Shown here: piece after piece, positions 20,895 to 32,100 of the stretch
How positions within the stretch are numbered: the first letter of the stretch is position 1
Layout of the letters: each line of letters begins with the position of its first letter
Source: UBA1952 sp965200035
GTDB taxonomy: Bacteria; Bacteroidota; Bacteroidia; Chitinophagales; Chitinophagaceae
Assembly (NCBI GenBank): GCA_965200035.1
Contig: OZ241334.1
Span: 3,596,001 to 3,660,000, forward strand
Length of the DNA: 64,000 nt
Direction: 5' to 3'
The notes under the pieces: model-generated
The model's database searches: none
The model's input: only the letters and a program-made list of their open reading frames with translations
Told to the model about the DNA's origin: nothing
Program-made: the position numbers and the translations under genes

Positions 20895-21653
20895 ATGAAA
20901 AATATACTGATCGGGATATGCTTCCTCTTTTTATGCTCGTGCAATAAGAGCAGTAATGAATTGCCTCCCTTCGCCGGGGCGGACAGCACTTTTGTAAAGC
21001 CCATAATACTGTTCGACAATCGTTCGGATATCGTTTCCGCTACCTTTTATCATTACAAGTCATCGCTGCTCGATTCGGTGTGTGTCTGTTTTAAAAATCT
21101 TAGCCCTGATACGCTGTCCAATCTGCATGTAGCCATTGAAGTAAGCCCTTCGCTGTCGCCCGCTTTTGATAACAGCAAAATCTATCTCAACAGGATTTTC
21201 ACACTAAGGCCGGGCGATTCATCAGCGCGCTACGTTGTTGCCACGGACCAGAACTTGCCTTTTGTGCCGGCTTACTATAATGTTTATGTGCTCGGCTACG
21301 ATAGCTCCAAAGGACCGGGGCTGGGTGGCATTTACGGCAACCGGTTCTCGCTCTTTCGTAACCGGGCAGGACAGATCACTGAGTTCCCGCAGCTGTATGG
21401 ATTCGTTCAGGTAGATGGCAGCGCGCTGTTCCGTATCAAGATCAGCGATAGTGTGGAATATACCATTCCCAACGGAAGGTTCCAGGGGCAGACCTATTTC
21501 TCCGGCTACCTGATGACCAGGGGACAGATTGTAAGCTACCTCTCGCTCGATAGCGCACAGTCGTCCCGCGACAGCGCACGCTTTGTATTCAGGCTGCTGA
21601 AGCCTTTGTCTGACTCTACAACTAATATTCTTATCGATGCCTACAAACACTAA
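20895..21653 (+). CDS. Predicted lipoprotein
   Basis: The open frame extends upstream to 20580, but the ATG at 20895 opens a lipoprotein signal peptide (MKNILIGICFLFLCSCNKSS, lipobox ending at the Cys after LCS) and lies after the promoter, so this start is chosen (252 aa). The mature part is beta-rich (DSVCVCFKNLSPDTLSNLHV) without a recognised domain. It is the first gene of a three-gene envelope operon: its stop is 4 bases before the next start. Probably anchored to the outer membrane; function unknown. Confidence 0.75.
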   Translation: MKNILIGICFLFLCSCNKSSNELPPFAGADSTFVKPIILFDNRSDIVSATFYHYKSSLLDSVCVCFKNLSPDTLSNLHVAIEVSPSLSPAFDNSKIYLNRIFTLRPGDSSARYVVATDQNLPFVPAYYNVYVLGYDSSKGPGLGGIYGNRFSLFRNRAGQITEFPQLYGFVQVDGSALFRIKISDSVEYTIPNGRFQGQTYFSGYLMTRGQIVSYLSLDSAQSSRDSARFVFRLLKPLSDSTTNILIDAYKH

Positions 21654-21657
21654 TTAT

Positions 21658-23970
21658 ATGCTGCGCAGATACCTGCTCCTATCCGTGCTGCTGCTGAGCG
21701 CAGCCAGGGCTTTTGCCACCGGTAAAACGGATGGCAACATCAAGATGGACACGCACACGTTCTTCATCGCTTTTGTAGATACCAATGCATCATTCAAAGA
21801 GGTGCTGCACCTGGAATACAATGATACCGGCAAGCATAAGATAGCCATCATCACAGCGCCGGGCGATAGTGTGCTTAAAGGGGACTCGGTGCTGCTGGTG
21901 GATAGCCTTGACTTCCGCGATTTTAAGGCGCAGATCAACAAAGTAGCTCTGAACCATAATGTAGGGCACACGCTGAGCGAAAATTCCCTGTGGGAGATCT
22001 ACTACTGGATGTTTGTGCAGATATACGGCAACAGCACGCCGCCTCTTTCCGGCAGGCTGCGCTTCGCTGGCTACGTGCAGTATTTTCATGAAGAGAATGA
22101 TGTAAACGAAGAAGATGATTACGAAACATCAAGAGCTTACCGGCAGCGAATTAAGCGTACCGATACGCTGCTGGATAAGCAGGCTTATTATACATCAAAG
22201 GTGTATGCCGCTATGGAGCAGAAGACCAGGGATTCGCTTGCGCGTGCTACTGAGCTGTTTCAGATGAGCGCAAACAGTAAGGATACGTTTGAGCTTCACA
22301 GTTATATTACCGGCTTCGCTAAAAACGGTACGCTGACAGCAACGCAGCCTAAAGGATTGAAGATTTCGGATAATCTGAAAGGTAAAATGGATGCCTATAA
22401 TTCTATTGAGAAGAATAAAAAAGCCATCAAAGATTTTTTTAAAAGCAAGATGACCGATGCAGCAGTAAAAGCCTATAAAGCCGACTATCAAGCGATTTTC
22501 GGCAGCAATAATGTACCCGGCGATTATCCCGGAGCAAATGCATTTACAGCACTGAATGATTTTTTGAGCGCGAATCATGCTGCAAAAGAGATAACAGATC
22601 AGATTGAAACACTGGGTGGCGTGGATCAGCTGAAAGGATCTGTGGATGATCTCGAAAAAAAATACCGGAATGATATTATCAGTCTGCTGGAAAAAGCAAG
22701 AAAGGACTTTGAGAAATCCATTGTAGTGAATGACGCAGAGCTTAAAGCCAATCAGGAAGCATACACTCAAAAGATCAAGCAGGCTACGGATCAGATCCGT
22801 GATGCCCGCAGAAACTTAATCAAGCAAAACATTGGCAACATCCTCAATGTGCAGATACAGTTCGAGCGCGGGTTTGTAGAAAATGTAAAAGTGATTGTGG
22901 ATGTAGATGGCGAGCCTACCATATTTGAAAACAATATGGCCATCGGGTTCACCTCTAAATATAACCTGTCATCACTTAGAACATTCCTTCTCTTTGGCCG
23001 CAACTCCAACCTGCATATCTGGCTCGCCGATGTACTGCGTATGTACGATAATGAGCTGGACAATTATACCCGCGATTATTCTCCTGCCGATACTACTATC
23101 AGCATAGACCCCAATGCTACGCCGCGTGTATTCCTTTACAAGTCACAGTTCGTAAATCTGTTTGAAACGAAAGCCTATACTGATCTGGAAGGCCTGTCTA
23201 ACCAACAGCCCAACGGCATTCTGCAGATTGAAGTATCGCGCAGGCTCAACATCAATACTACACGGTATGGGAAGACCAGCAAGGTCAACTGGGGATGGGG
23301 CAACTACCTGTACGCTTTCGGCTCGCTGAATAAGATTGAGAAGAACCAGCGCTATCTGCCGCTGCATAATGAGAATGTGGTTGTCAATAATACACTTGCC
23401 TCTCCAAGCTACGCTACCTCGCTGGATTTTCTGAAATACCGTAACCTGACTGCGGGAGTGGAAGCCAATGCTTTTACGGTGGACTTCCCGAATATGAAGA
23501 GCACCATTACCATAGACCTCGGCGCGCAATACGGCCATGTGCCGCTGGTTGATTCCACCCGCTACATCAACAGCGCAGGCGGACTGACGGTAACCAAAGA
23601 CACGATTAAGCTGGACGGAAACCTGATCACTCTGTATCCGAAGATTACCTTACAAATATTCCCTGAGCGGCGCCTGGGACTGAGCTTTACCTATCAGGTG
23701 CAGCACACAAGGTTCTTATCCAACAATCAGTTCCGGCAGATATCCAGCTATGCTAAGAGCGACCTGAACGGGCTGGCGCAGGAACCGGCCTCGCGCTGGA
23801 GCCATATGTTCGAGGCGCTGGTGAAGATCGAGGTCAACAGATCCACCGGCAGCTATGCCTTCTTCCGCAGCCGCTTCTTCTGGCAGCAGGGAGACGTCAA
23901 TACATTCTTCCCGCAAATGCAGGTCGGCTATTCTTATAACCTCAACATTGTAAAAGCAATTAACCGATGA
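21658..23970 (+). CDS. Secreted or outer-membrane protein of unknown function
   Basis: 770 aa from the ATG at 21658; an in-frame ATG at 21637 overlaps the previous gene and would put seven residues before the signal peptide MLRRYLLLSVLLLSAARAFA. The centre (about 180-400) is helical and charged, rich in Lys/Asp/Glu and possibly coiled coil (SIEKNKKAIKDFFKSKMTDA). The last ~300 residues show alternating strand patterns ending in QMQVGYSYNLNIVKAINR, as in an outer-membrane beta-barrel. No named family recognised. It overlaps the next start by 4 bases (ATGA), indicating translational coupling. Confidence 0.72.
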   Translation: MLRRYLLLSVLLLSAARAFATGKTDGNIKMDTHTFFIAFVDTNASFKEVLHLEYNDTGKHKIAIITAPGDSVLKGDSVLLVDSLDFRDFKAQINKVALNHNVGHTLSENSLWEIYYWMFVQIYGNSTPPLSGRLRFAGYVQYFHEENDVNEEDDYETSRAYRQRIKRTDTLLDKQAYYTSKVYAAMEQKTRDSLARATELFQMSANSKDTFELHSYITGFAKNGTLTATQPKGLKISDNLKGKMDAYNSIEKNKKAIKDFFKSKMTDAAVKAYKADYQAIFGSNNVPGDYPGANAFTALNDFLSANHAAKEITDQIETLGGVDQLKGSVDDLEKKYRNDIISLLEKARKDFEKSIVVNDAELKANQEAYTQKIKQATDQIRDARRNLIKQNIGNILNVQIQFERGFVENVKVIVDVDGEPTIFENNMAIGFTSKYNLSSLRTFLLFGRNSNLHIWLADVLRMYDNELDNYTRDYSPADTTISIDPNATPRVFLYKSQFVNLFETKAYTDLEGLSNQQPNGILQIEVSRRLNINTTRYGKTSKVNWGWGNYLYAFGSLNKIEKNQRYLPLHNENVVVNNTLASPSYATSLDFLKYRNLTAGVEANAFTVDFPNMKSTITIDLGAQYGHVPLVDSTRYINSAGGLTVTKDTIKLDGNLITLYPKITLQIFPERRLGLSFTYQVQHTRFLSNNQFRQISSYAKSDLNGLAQEPASRWSHMFEALVKIEVNRSTGSYAFFRSRFFWQQGDVNTFFPQMQVGYSYNLNIVKAINR

Positions 23971-25528
23971 GATACGCAGTGATTATGCTTACGTTCGCTA
24001 TGATGCTTGGCAGCGTATGCTTTGGGCAGACTAAAAAGCCAAAGAGCAAAACTAAAAAGAAGCAGCCCGTAGCGCCTGTTGTAAAACCCGCGCCGGTGAA
24101 GCAGCCGCTTTTAGCGGAGTGGGGAAAGTTATTGTCTGAATCAGCACCGAATTATAAAGTAGAAGATCCGAACGCAGCGGGCGGTATTAAAGTCACCATT
24201 ACGACAGAGTTTTTTCGGGAGAACAAGACGAATAAAGGCTTGTTTCAGGTAGCATATACTGTTACACAGATTATAGCTGAAAATGCAAACGGAAAGACTA
24301 CTACAAAGTCAATAGACACAATTATCAACGATTATTATTCAAATGGCGTTAAGACAGTAAGTAACCCAATTGATTTCCCCATTCAGCCAAGTAGCTACAA
24401 TAGTGTGATGTCGATGGCACCGGAAGGATTCCGGGAAAAATATAAAGAGTATTTACCGCCGCCACTTGAGAATTGGGAGATCAAAGCATCGTCATCTGCT
24501 AGTCCTGAAGTTACTTATAAGGTAGGCTCATCGATTACTGTTACACAAGCCACATATATAACGAGGGAAACGAGCTATCAGGGACGTCATCTTAAAATCC
24601 GGTATAAAGATGTATTGACCACTCAGTACGATAAGAAAACTAACACGATAAAAACAACCGAGGAAATCGAAGAGATTGAAGAGCTGGAGGTAAATATGAG
24701 TGGATTTGATGTACCGTGGAAAGCAAATGGCGGTGGGCTTCGCATTCATCTTGGAGGTAGTAACAAAGGCATAGATGGAATGGGCAAAGAACCTAAAGAT
24801 GCGGCGGGCAATCCTTTGACGTACCTCATTCAGGAACAAACGCTTTCTGCTTATTTCGATAATAAGAATAGCTTTCATCAGAAATACCAGGACCTCTACT
24901 GGCAATATATTCACAAGCCTGTAATCACACTGACGGTAAACTATACGCCTTCCTATGCGTACCGTACCAACCGCATTGTAGAACAGCAGTTCACACATAC
25001 CGCAGATCAGCAGAACAGGAGCAATACAGAAGAAGGCCGTTACGGGCAGATACTGGAACTGCATCTTGGCGGCACGTGGAAGAAAGTGCATAGCTGGTAT
25101 TTGGGCTACATGTATCTGCAAAATGGCTTTAAGCAAACGGGAATTACATCCGGCATCGACTGGACAACCGGCCTTAATAATGCTGGAACCGAAGGAAATG
25201 GCCTGCTTACACATCTTCACGGGCTGAGCCTCGGCTACAACTATACCGGCTACAGCAGCACAAGATTTGCAAGCGCTGTTTTAGATGCAGGCGTTTTTTA
25301 TCTGCACGATTTTCATCATGATGCTGATGGGCTGCGCTGGAATCAGTTGGATTGAAGGTGTCTGCCGGCGTTTCTCTGCGACCTAATTATAGGTGGGATA
25401 TCCACCTGATGCCAACCTTCCTGTATGATCTGTCGAGCATCAATAAGGGAAGCGTGCTGCGGTCCAATCTGTTTAATGTTGGACTGACGGCCGGTGTCAG
25501 TATCCGTTCAATTCATAAATCGAAATAG
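23967..25528 (+). pseudogene. Outer-membrane-like protein interrupted by a -1 frameshift near 25350
   Basis: The first frame (23967-25355, 462 aa) begins with a signal peptide (MRYAVIMLTFAMMLGSVCFG) and a Lys/Pro-rich linker (KKPKSKTKKKQPVAPVVKP). It stops at TGA 25353 after LRWNQLD. The -1 frame continues from about 25352 to TAG 25526-25528 as 58 codons including SAGVSLRPNYRWDIHLMPTF and LFNVGLTAGVSIRSI, a typical alternating-strand barrel end. Restoring one base near 25349 would give a single ~520-aa protein. This is either a real disruption or a sequencing error; no slippery heptamer is visible, so programmed frameshifting is unlikely. Bases 25529-25702 hold no gene but include a TATATTTG (25598-25605) that could be a -7 element for the next gene. 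Confidence 0.7.
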
Positions 25529-25702
25529 TAGCTGGCCGGTAAGTCCTCTGACAATGATGTGTTTAATGAAACAATAAATTAATTAGTCGCAAATTGATAT
25601 ATTTGATTCAGGCCATTTGGCGGGGTTTTGATCTTTTGGGATGCTGTTGATGCAGGCGTCTTGTGCATCTGAGATGGTCCGGAAATATAAACCAAGCCAG
25701 AT

Positions 25703-28700
25703 ATGTCTGATACCTTAGCCAGCCGCTTATTTCATGATCTGCTCGCCCGTTTTTCGGGCGATATTACAGAAGCCTATCAGTTTCAGTTAGCGCATCCCGT
25801 ACTCTTGTCGGCAAAGGAGATTACCGCTATCTATGAGCAGGTAAGATCAGGAAGTGACCCCAAAGCTTTGGAGCTGATCAAAACGATGGCCGGCATACAG
25901 AAGCACGTAGCCGAAAATGAATACCCGTTCGGCTATGGTCCGTTGGAGCAGTTATATCAGGATGTAAAAGAAGGGCGTTTAACTATAGAAACAGCCTGCC
26001 AACAGGTAATAGAAAAGCGATGGTATCACTGGCTATCGCCGCTGTATGTAAGAGGGCTTAGCAACAGCATCGAGCAGTCTGCGATGCAGGGAGAAGGCTG
26101 GCAGCAGAATGTTGATTTTTTAAAGCTGGTCATTGCATCTCTGCAGGGATGTCCTGCTGAGCTGGAAGATCGTGAATACGAGTTTATGTGGCGCGATGCT
26201 GTTGAATCCTGGATTGCAGTGGTCACTATGGCATTGCACGAAGTGCCTGATGGCAGACTGTTGAGACAGGCCGTTGCTTTTGGCGAAGACTTATTGCAAC
26301 GGATGCAGGACGCTCCTCCGCAATCGCTCTGGCGTACTTATCATAGGCTCGGCGTGCTGTATCTCGACCCATACTTCGCCGGACGGAATGTTACAAATTA
26401 TACCAATGAATATGCTGCCTGGATAGAGAAGGGATATAGCTACTTCAGGGCAAATGGCAGCACCGTTCCTGATGAAGACATAAGTATGCCTTCACCGGAA
26501 GAAGCTCTGGAAACAGCCTGTCAATATTTAAAGAAAGCAATCGAAGCAGGCACAGGCATTGATAAGGCAAGATCACTGAAAGCCATAGCAGAAGCATGTA
26601 ATACCCGGCAGCTTTTGCTCAAAGAAGACTGGTCAAAAGAGCTGGACGCTTATATTCAGGAAGCGCTGGCGCTTTTTGTGCCGGCTGCAGATTATCCGCA
26701 GGAGCGCATCGTGCTGATGAATCTGATCCATGCAAATGCAGGTGCAGCAGACCAGTCAGATCTAACGGAGCCAGATAGCGCCTTCCTGCTATCCACGCCG
26801 ATGGCTGATCTTATTGCGCGCTATAGTTCTGTGAAGCTATCTGATCTTTTCGGGCAGCTCATTAATTTTTATCTGCAAAAAGACATAAAGGCTGCGCATT
26901 TGCTTTGGCAAAAAAATAAAGAACTCTTTGAGCTTTACAGCAATGAGCTGTTCTTAAAATCCCATTATAAGAATGGACTTATTATCCTTAAAAGGCTTTT
27001 TGCCAGAGAAATGCCGGAGGCTGACAATACCGATACCGTTCAGCAGTTAGCGGCTGCAGATGCACTGGCCATTACAGATCATTGGTCGGCAGAAGAGCTG
27101 GCCGCTACAAATATTGCTATCAGCTTTCTCGCTACAGCGCGCGATGAGGAAGAGCAGGGATTGCAGGGGCTATTGCCGGTATTGGATGAATTGAATAGCT
27201 ATCCATCATTAACAGAATTTGCAGATGCGCTGCAATGGCTGAAAGCCGCGCTATATAATGGTGCTGCTGTGAATAAGCACAATACCGGTGATGAGGATGC
27301 GGCGATCGGTTTGTACGGCAAGGCGCTTGATGCAGCCGTAGCGCTCAGCCTCAACGAATCACTGATCGACATACTGGAAAAAATATTGGATCTGTGCACC
27401 GGGGTCGATATCGCTGTATTTGCAGATTGTATAGTCACTCTTTCATCACACGCGCTGTCTGTAGAGCTGATTAGCGGTCTTGCCGGACGAAGTATCTGTC
27501 AGGATATCTACCGGATCAGTTTTATGCGATTGGTAGCCGGAAAAACCGAGTATGCATTGCTGCTGTTGCTCATTATTCAGTATAGTAAAGGATTTGCGTA
27601 CGCAGCTACATTGGGGGGGCATCGTCTTTTAAATCTGGCAGGAGATGAAGAGATGACCAGATTGCTTGAAAATATAGAATTGCAGCAAAGAGAAACCGTA
27701 AATGCGCCTGTTATGGCAATAGATGGTTTTGAGAATGATCTGGTGCTTAATTCATTTATAGATGGCCGCCGGGCAATGTCGGGCGATTCTTCCCTGATAG
27801 CTTTGGAAAACCTGCAGATTCGCTTTGATGAACTTGTGTACGATAAGCTGCTCAGGAATGGCGGCAATACAGAATCCTACATTCAAATGTTTGCTCAGCT
27901 GGATAAAGTCCTAGCGCCGGATACAGTTTTAATGATCTGCTATTTTGGCTCGGTGCCCAGCGGCGAAGGCGCCATCTACACTTTCTTGATCACCAGAGAA
28001 GAAAAGAGATTGTACACAGGAGTGTTGCAAGACTTTCCATCAGGTCGCATTGAAATGACGCTGGATGGCCGCAAAATTACCACCTCAGCGCTTGCCTATA
28101 TGACGTACCTAACCCGGCAGGAAATCAGGACAGAAACATTCCGCGGGCGCGTTGTCACACCAGAAGGAAAGCAAAGACTGGAAGAAGACAGCAGCCAGTT
28201 TTTAGGAGGGACAATAAAGGAGCAGCTGGCTTCATTTTATGCCACAGGCAAGCGACATCTCTGCATCATACCACATGGCGGGCTGCATTTTTATCCGTTT
28301 CATCTGCTTCCGGTAAATGATAAAGTTCTGGCGGATGACTGGATCGTAACCTATCAATCCAACCTTCGGTTGCTGGACCCGAACCGTACGCTGCCGGAAG
28401 GGGTAGATGTGCGTACCAACATGATGCAAGTGGGTAATGTGAGCATTCAATTTGGCGAAGATGAAGCGCCTGCTGTTGCCGCCTTTGCCAACGCTTACAA
28501 GACAAGTCGCAATGGTATTGCTGCGATGGGCGTATCTGTTTTCGAAGATCATACAGATGCAGCACTGCCGCCATTGCCCGGCGCTGCGCGCGAAGCTGCT
28601 GATGTAGCCGCCATCTTTGATACACCGCCATTGCTGGATAGTGAGGTAACTAAAGAAGCATTCATGAATACTATGCGCAATTCGGCGATGGTGCACATTG

Positions 28701-29113
28701 CTACTCATGGACGGCACAATCTGGTAGCGCCCGTATTCCAGTGCATCTATGTACAGCCGGATGCCGCATCAGATGGTATCATCTACGCCTATGAATTTCT
28801 GGAAATGGATCTGCGTGGCCTGGACCTTGTTACGCTCAGCGCCTGCGATACAGCGCTTGGGAGAATAGATGACGCCGATAATATGAGGGGATTGCCTGCC
28901 GCTTTACTGACAGCGGGCGTAGCTACCATCATCGGTACGCTATGGGAAGCGCGGGACGAGGTATGCGCCACTTTTTTCAAAACATTTTATGAACAGCTAA
29001 AAGGCGGCCTTAAAAAATACGAGGCTTTCTATCGGGCGCAACAGCATACGCGTAGCCTTTTCGGGGAGTATAAAGACTGGGGAGCATTTTACCTGGTCGG
29101 CGAACGTGAATAA
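25703..29113 (+). CDS. CHAT-domain (caspase-like) protein with long helical N-terminus
   Basis: 1136 aa. The C-terminal ~300 residues form a CHAT peptidase domain of the caspase/separase clan: VHIATHGRHN gives the catalytic His1002 and LVTLSACDTALG the Cys1048, followed by the family-typical GLPAALLTAGVATIIGTLW. The preceding part includes the usual LCIIPHGGLHFYPFHLLP. Residues 1-~650 are helical and Leu/Ala-rich, consistent with degenerate TPR-like repeats. No signal peptide, so it should be cytoplasmic. It starts 174 bases after the outer-membrane pair and is followed 29 bases later by a second CHAT gene. CHAT proteases in other systems act on gasdermins or as CRISPR-linked proteases; the substrate here is unknown. 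Confidence 0.88.
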   Translation: MSDTLASRLFHDLLARFSGDITEAYQFQLAHPVLLSAKEITAIYEQVRSGSDPKALELIKTMAGIQKHVAENEYPFGYGPLEQLYQDVKEGRLTIETACQQVIEKRWYHWLSPLYVRGLSNSIEQSAMQGEGWQQNVDFLKLVIASLQGCPAELEDREYEFMWRDAVESWIAVVTMALHEVPDGRLLRQAVAFGEDLLQRMQDAPPQSLWRTYHRLGVLYLDPYFAGRNVTNYTNEYAAWIEKGYSYFRANGSTVPDEDISMPSPEEALETACQYLKKAIEAGTGIDKARSLKAIAEACNTRQLLLKEDWSKELDAYIQEALALFVPAADYPQERIVLMNLIHANAGAADQSDLTEPDSAFLLSTPMADLIARYSSVKLSDLFGQLINFYLQKDIKAAHLLWQKNKELFELYSNELFLKSHYKNGLIILKRLFAREMPEADNTDTVQQLAAADALAITDHWSAEELAATNIAISFLATARDEEEQGLQGLLPVLDELNSYPSLTEFADALQWLKAALYNGAAVNKHNTGDEDAAIGLYGKALDAAVALSLNESLIDILEKILDLCTGVDIAVFADCIVTLSSHALSVELISGLAGRSICQDIYRISFMRLVAGKTEYALLLLLIIQYSKGFAYAATLGGHRLLNLAGDEEMTRLLENIELQQRETVNAPVMAIDGFENDLVLNSFIDGRRAMSGDSSLIALENLQIRFDELVYDKLLRNGGNTESYIQMFAQLDKVLAPDTVLMICYFGSVPSGEGAIYTFLITREEKRLYTGVLQDFPSGRIEMTLDGRKITTSALAYMTYLTRQEIRTETFRGRVVTPEGKQRLEEDSSQFLGGTIKEQLASFYATGKRHLCIIPHGGLHFYPFHLLPVNDKVLADDWIVTYQSNLRLLDPNRTLPEGVDVRTNMMQVGNVSIQFGEDEAPAVAAFANAYKTSRNGIAAMGVSVFEDHTDAALPPLPGAAREAADVAAIFDTPPLLDSEVTKEAFMNTMRNSAMVHIATHGRHNLVAPVFQCIYVQPDAASDGIIYAYEFLEMDLRGLDLVTLSACDTALGRIDDADNMRGLPAALLTAGVATIIGTLWEARDEVCATFFKTFYEQLKGGLKKYEAFYRAQQHTRSLFGEYKDWGAFYLVGERE

Positions 29114-29142
29114 TCAATGACACAACGCATAAAACAAAACTT

Positions 29143-32100
29143 ATGAACACCATTACATTTATAGAAGGCGTAGAAGTAAAGTTTTCAGATAATCTGAATG
29201 TTGCTGCAGACCCAATGCAGGCCCGCGGCTTTGATACCGGAAAGGGCAGAAGGATACCAACAATCGTGGACATGCCTACTGATAAGGAGAACGCGGAGCA
29301 AGACGATCCCATTTTAGCTGCGCTGAAGCGGGCAGATATGGATCTGGTACGTACCGTTACGCTCACTCCCAAAGCACCAATGGGAGCTGAGAAAAGAGGC
29401 GCCGTAAGCAGCAGCGCTGAGCTGAATGTAGATATAGACCATGATGAAGATGCGGTATTGCTGATAGAGCAGGAGGGCATGTATGTCTGGAAATATCCAG
29501 ACGGTGTACAATCAAGTGAGGCAGGTCAGAAGCGGAGAATACCAACGGAGAATGCAAAGGCACAGCGCACTTTTACCATAGAGCTGGATACTGTTGCAAG
29601 CAGCGATACCACTACGCGCAATATTTTTGGTAAGATCAAAGAGCTGGCGCTGGATGCCATTAAGGTATATGTGCTCAGGTTTGTAGCCCGCACTGGTGTA
29701 GAGCTGGCGCTGGACTACCTGGAGAAAGACATTGCACCGCAACTGATCAAATTAAAAAGCGCAGAGCCGGATACGTGGAAGCAACTGGGCAGTGTATCCG
29801 ATCTGGACTTGCCCACAGATCGTACACCCCGTGTGCTGCTCTTTGTGCACGGAACGTTCAGCAGCACCATTAGTGCTTTCGGGGCGCTTGGCGCTACGCC
29901 CTGGGGAATTTCATTGCTTGATGCGTGTTTTGAGAATTATGATGCCGTGATCGGCTTCGACCATCTAACCCTGAAAGAAGATCCGCTGAAAAATGCTAGG
30001 CAGTTGCTGGACTTGCTGAGCGTACATACGGGAAAGCAGATGCGGGTAGATATCATTACCCATAGCCGCGGATCATTAGTGGTGCGCAGCCTGGTGGAAA
30101 AGCTTTTGCCTGCTGTTGCGCAGCCGCCGTTCAGCGTCAACAGGATCATATTTGCCGGCGCTACGAATGATGGCACACTGCTGGCCAGGCCGGATAACTG
30201 GAAGCAGATGATTGACCTGTACACGAATCTGGTAGCCGGTACCTCGCGCGTGATTGGTATGATCTCTCCGCAGACTAAAGTAGTTGCCGCTATCTTCTCC
30301 GAAGTCATTAAAAACCTGGGCTCATTCGTAAAATACTGCACTGTTGCTGCTATCTCGGATGGTCTTATTCCCGGCCTCGCGGCTATGGAGCCGGGCGGCA
30401 GCTTCATTGCCGACATCAATGGATTGCAGACTGGTCAGCCTACTGTGGACAATAGTTATTATTGCATTATTACTTCCGATTTTCAACCTTCATTGTTCGG
30501 TGATCAGCAGCCTAAAGAATTGCCTAAGCGGTTCCTGGAACTGATGGCCGGCGACTTTATGAAGCAGCTGATGAAGGAAGCCAATGACCTGGTGGTGAAT
30601 ACCAGCTCGATGGGCCGGATAGATGTAAGCACGGGTGATTTTGTGAAAGAGAAATACGAGTTTGGCGTAAATGCACAGGTCTATCATACCAATTATTTTA
30701 CGCGGCCTGAAGTAAGCGATGCGCTGGCCCGCTGGCTGCAATTGCCTCCGGCAAAAAAGAAAGGCGCAACGCGCGGGGCGGCGGGAATAAATCAGGTTCA
30801 ATTGCCTGAGCTGCCCGCAATGCCGGTCACGCAACAGATAGCTGCATCTGTAGATAAAGACATTCTGCTTTTTGATACTGCTCAGCCTGTGCATGTGCTC
30901 GGGCAAAAGATTGCTGAGCTGGCACCCAGCTATGTAGTGCTGCAGCGCAATATGGGTGGCTCCATGCTCAACTATGCATTTAAAAGTGAAGAGGCTTTGC
31001 AGGTGATGAGCGATCAGGTGACTGGCTCTATACAGGATGCATTTCAGCTACATGAGGGCAACTCATCCGGTGAAGAAAGCATTAGTGGTGATCTCCTGAA
31101 AGAAATTAATCCTACCGGCAATGTGGCTTCGGAAGTAAGAAAAGTAGTGCTTGACGGCGGTATGCCTGTTGGGGTAGTCAAAGAAACTTCGCTGCCGGAT
31201 GCTGAAGAATTGGCTGCCTTAGCCAGTGTGATTGAAAAGCCTGCTGACGTGGGCGATCAGATATTGCGGCGTCGTACGATGCCTTCTTTTGCAGCGGCTG
31301 CGGAGCGTCCTGCTGATGCTGGTGAGCCGGAACAAGTACAAGGAACAGCGCCGGAAGATGCAACGCCGCAATCACCGCCATTGTTTCATGTATATGCAGA
31401 GATGAATGCGCAGCTTGCTGGTGAGGCAGACACGGATCTTGTAGTGACCATTTCGCGTGAGGTGATTGAGAAAGCACTGAGCGATACCTCTGCTAGCGGC
31501 ACCATTGCTGTAGCTGACGAAACGAAGAAGGTGATTGTAACAGTCATTCCAAAAAAGAACCTGCAAATCGCGGATGACTCCGGCGGAAGGGCAGAGATTG
31601 ACCTTCCGGGCAAAGAGGCGACGGAGCTTTATTTTACCCTGCGTCCTTCCGGAATGGGTAAGGGAGAAGTATGGATCATTATACGGCAGGGACAAGTGCC
31701 GCTGCTCAAGCTGATATTGATGCCGGAGATTGTGGCGGCTACCGAAAAGGCCAGTGGCAGAATTACAGCAACGGCCAGTGGCGCGGCGCAGCTTCCCGAT
31801 AAGCCATTGCATCAGCTGTGGATCGAGGAGAGCCAGACGAGTGAAGGGATGGTGTATAAGTACACGGTGTATTCCGAAGGGTTGAAGATCAAGCTTACGG
31901 ATGTATCCAGGCCGATCAAAGGAAACCGGGAGGATTATGTGAATGGCCTGTACCAACGCATCGAAGACCGCTGGACGAACAGCAAGGAAGATAAAGAGAA
32001 CTTCCAGGAAGAGCTGCGTGCCTTTGGCACTGATCTGCTCGAAGAGCTTATTCCCGATAAGCTGAAGCAACTGCTATGGGATAGACGTGCTGATTTCGAC

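Noticed and set aside
25340..25370. Programmed frameshift at the TGA
   Set aside because: No slippery heptamer or downstream pseudoknot is evident; an indel is simpler.
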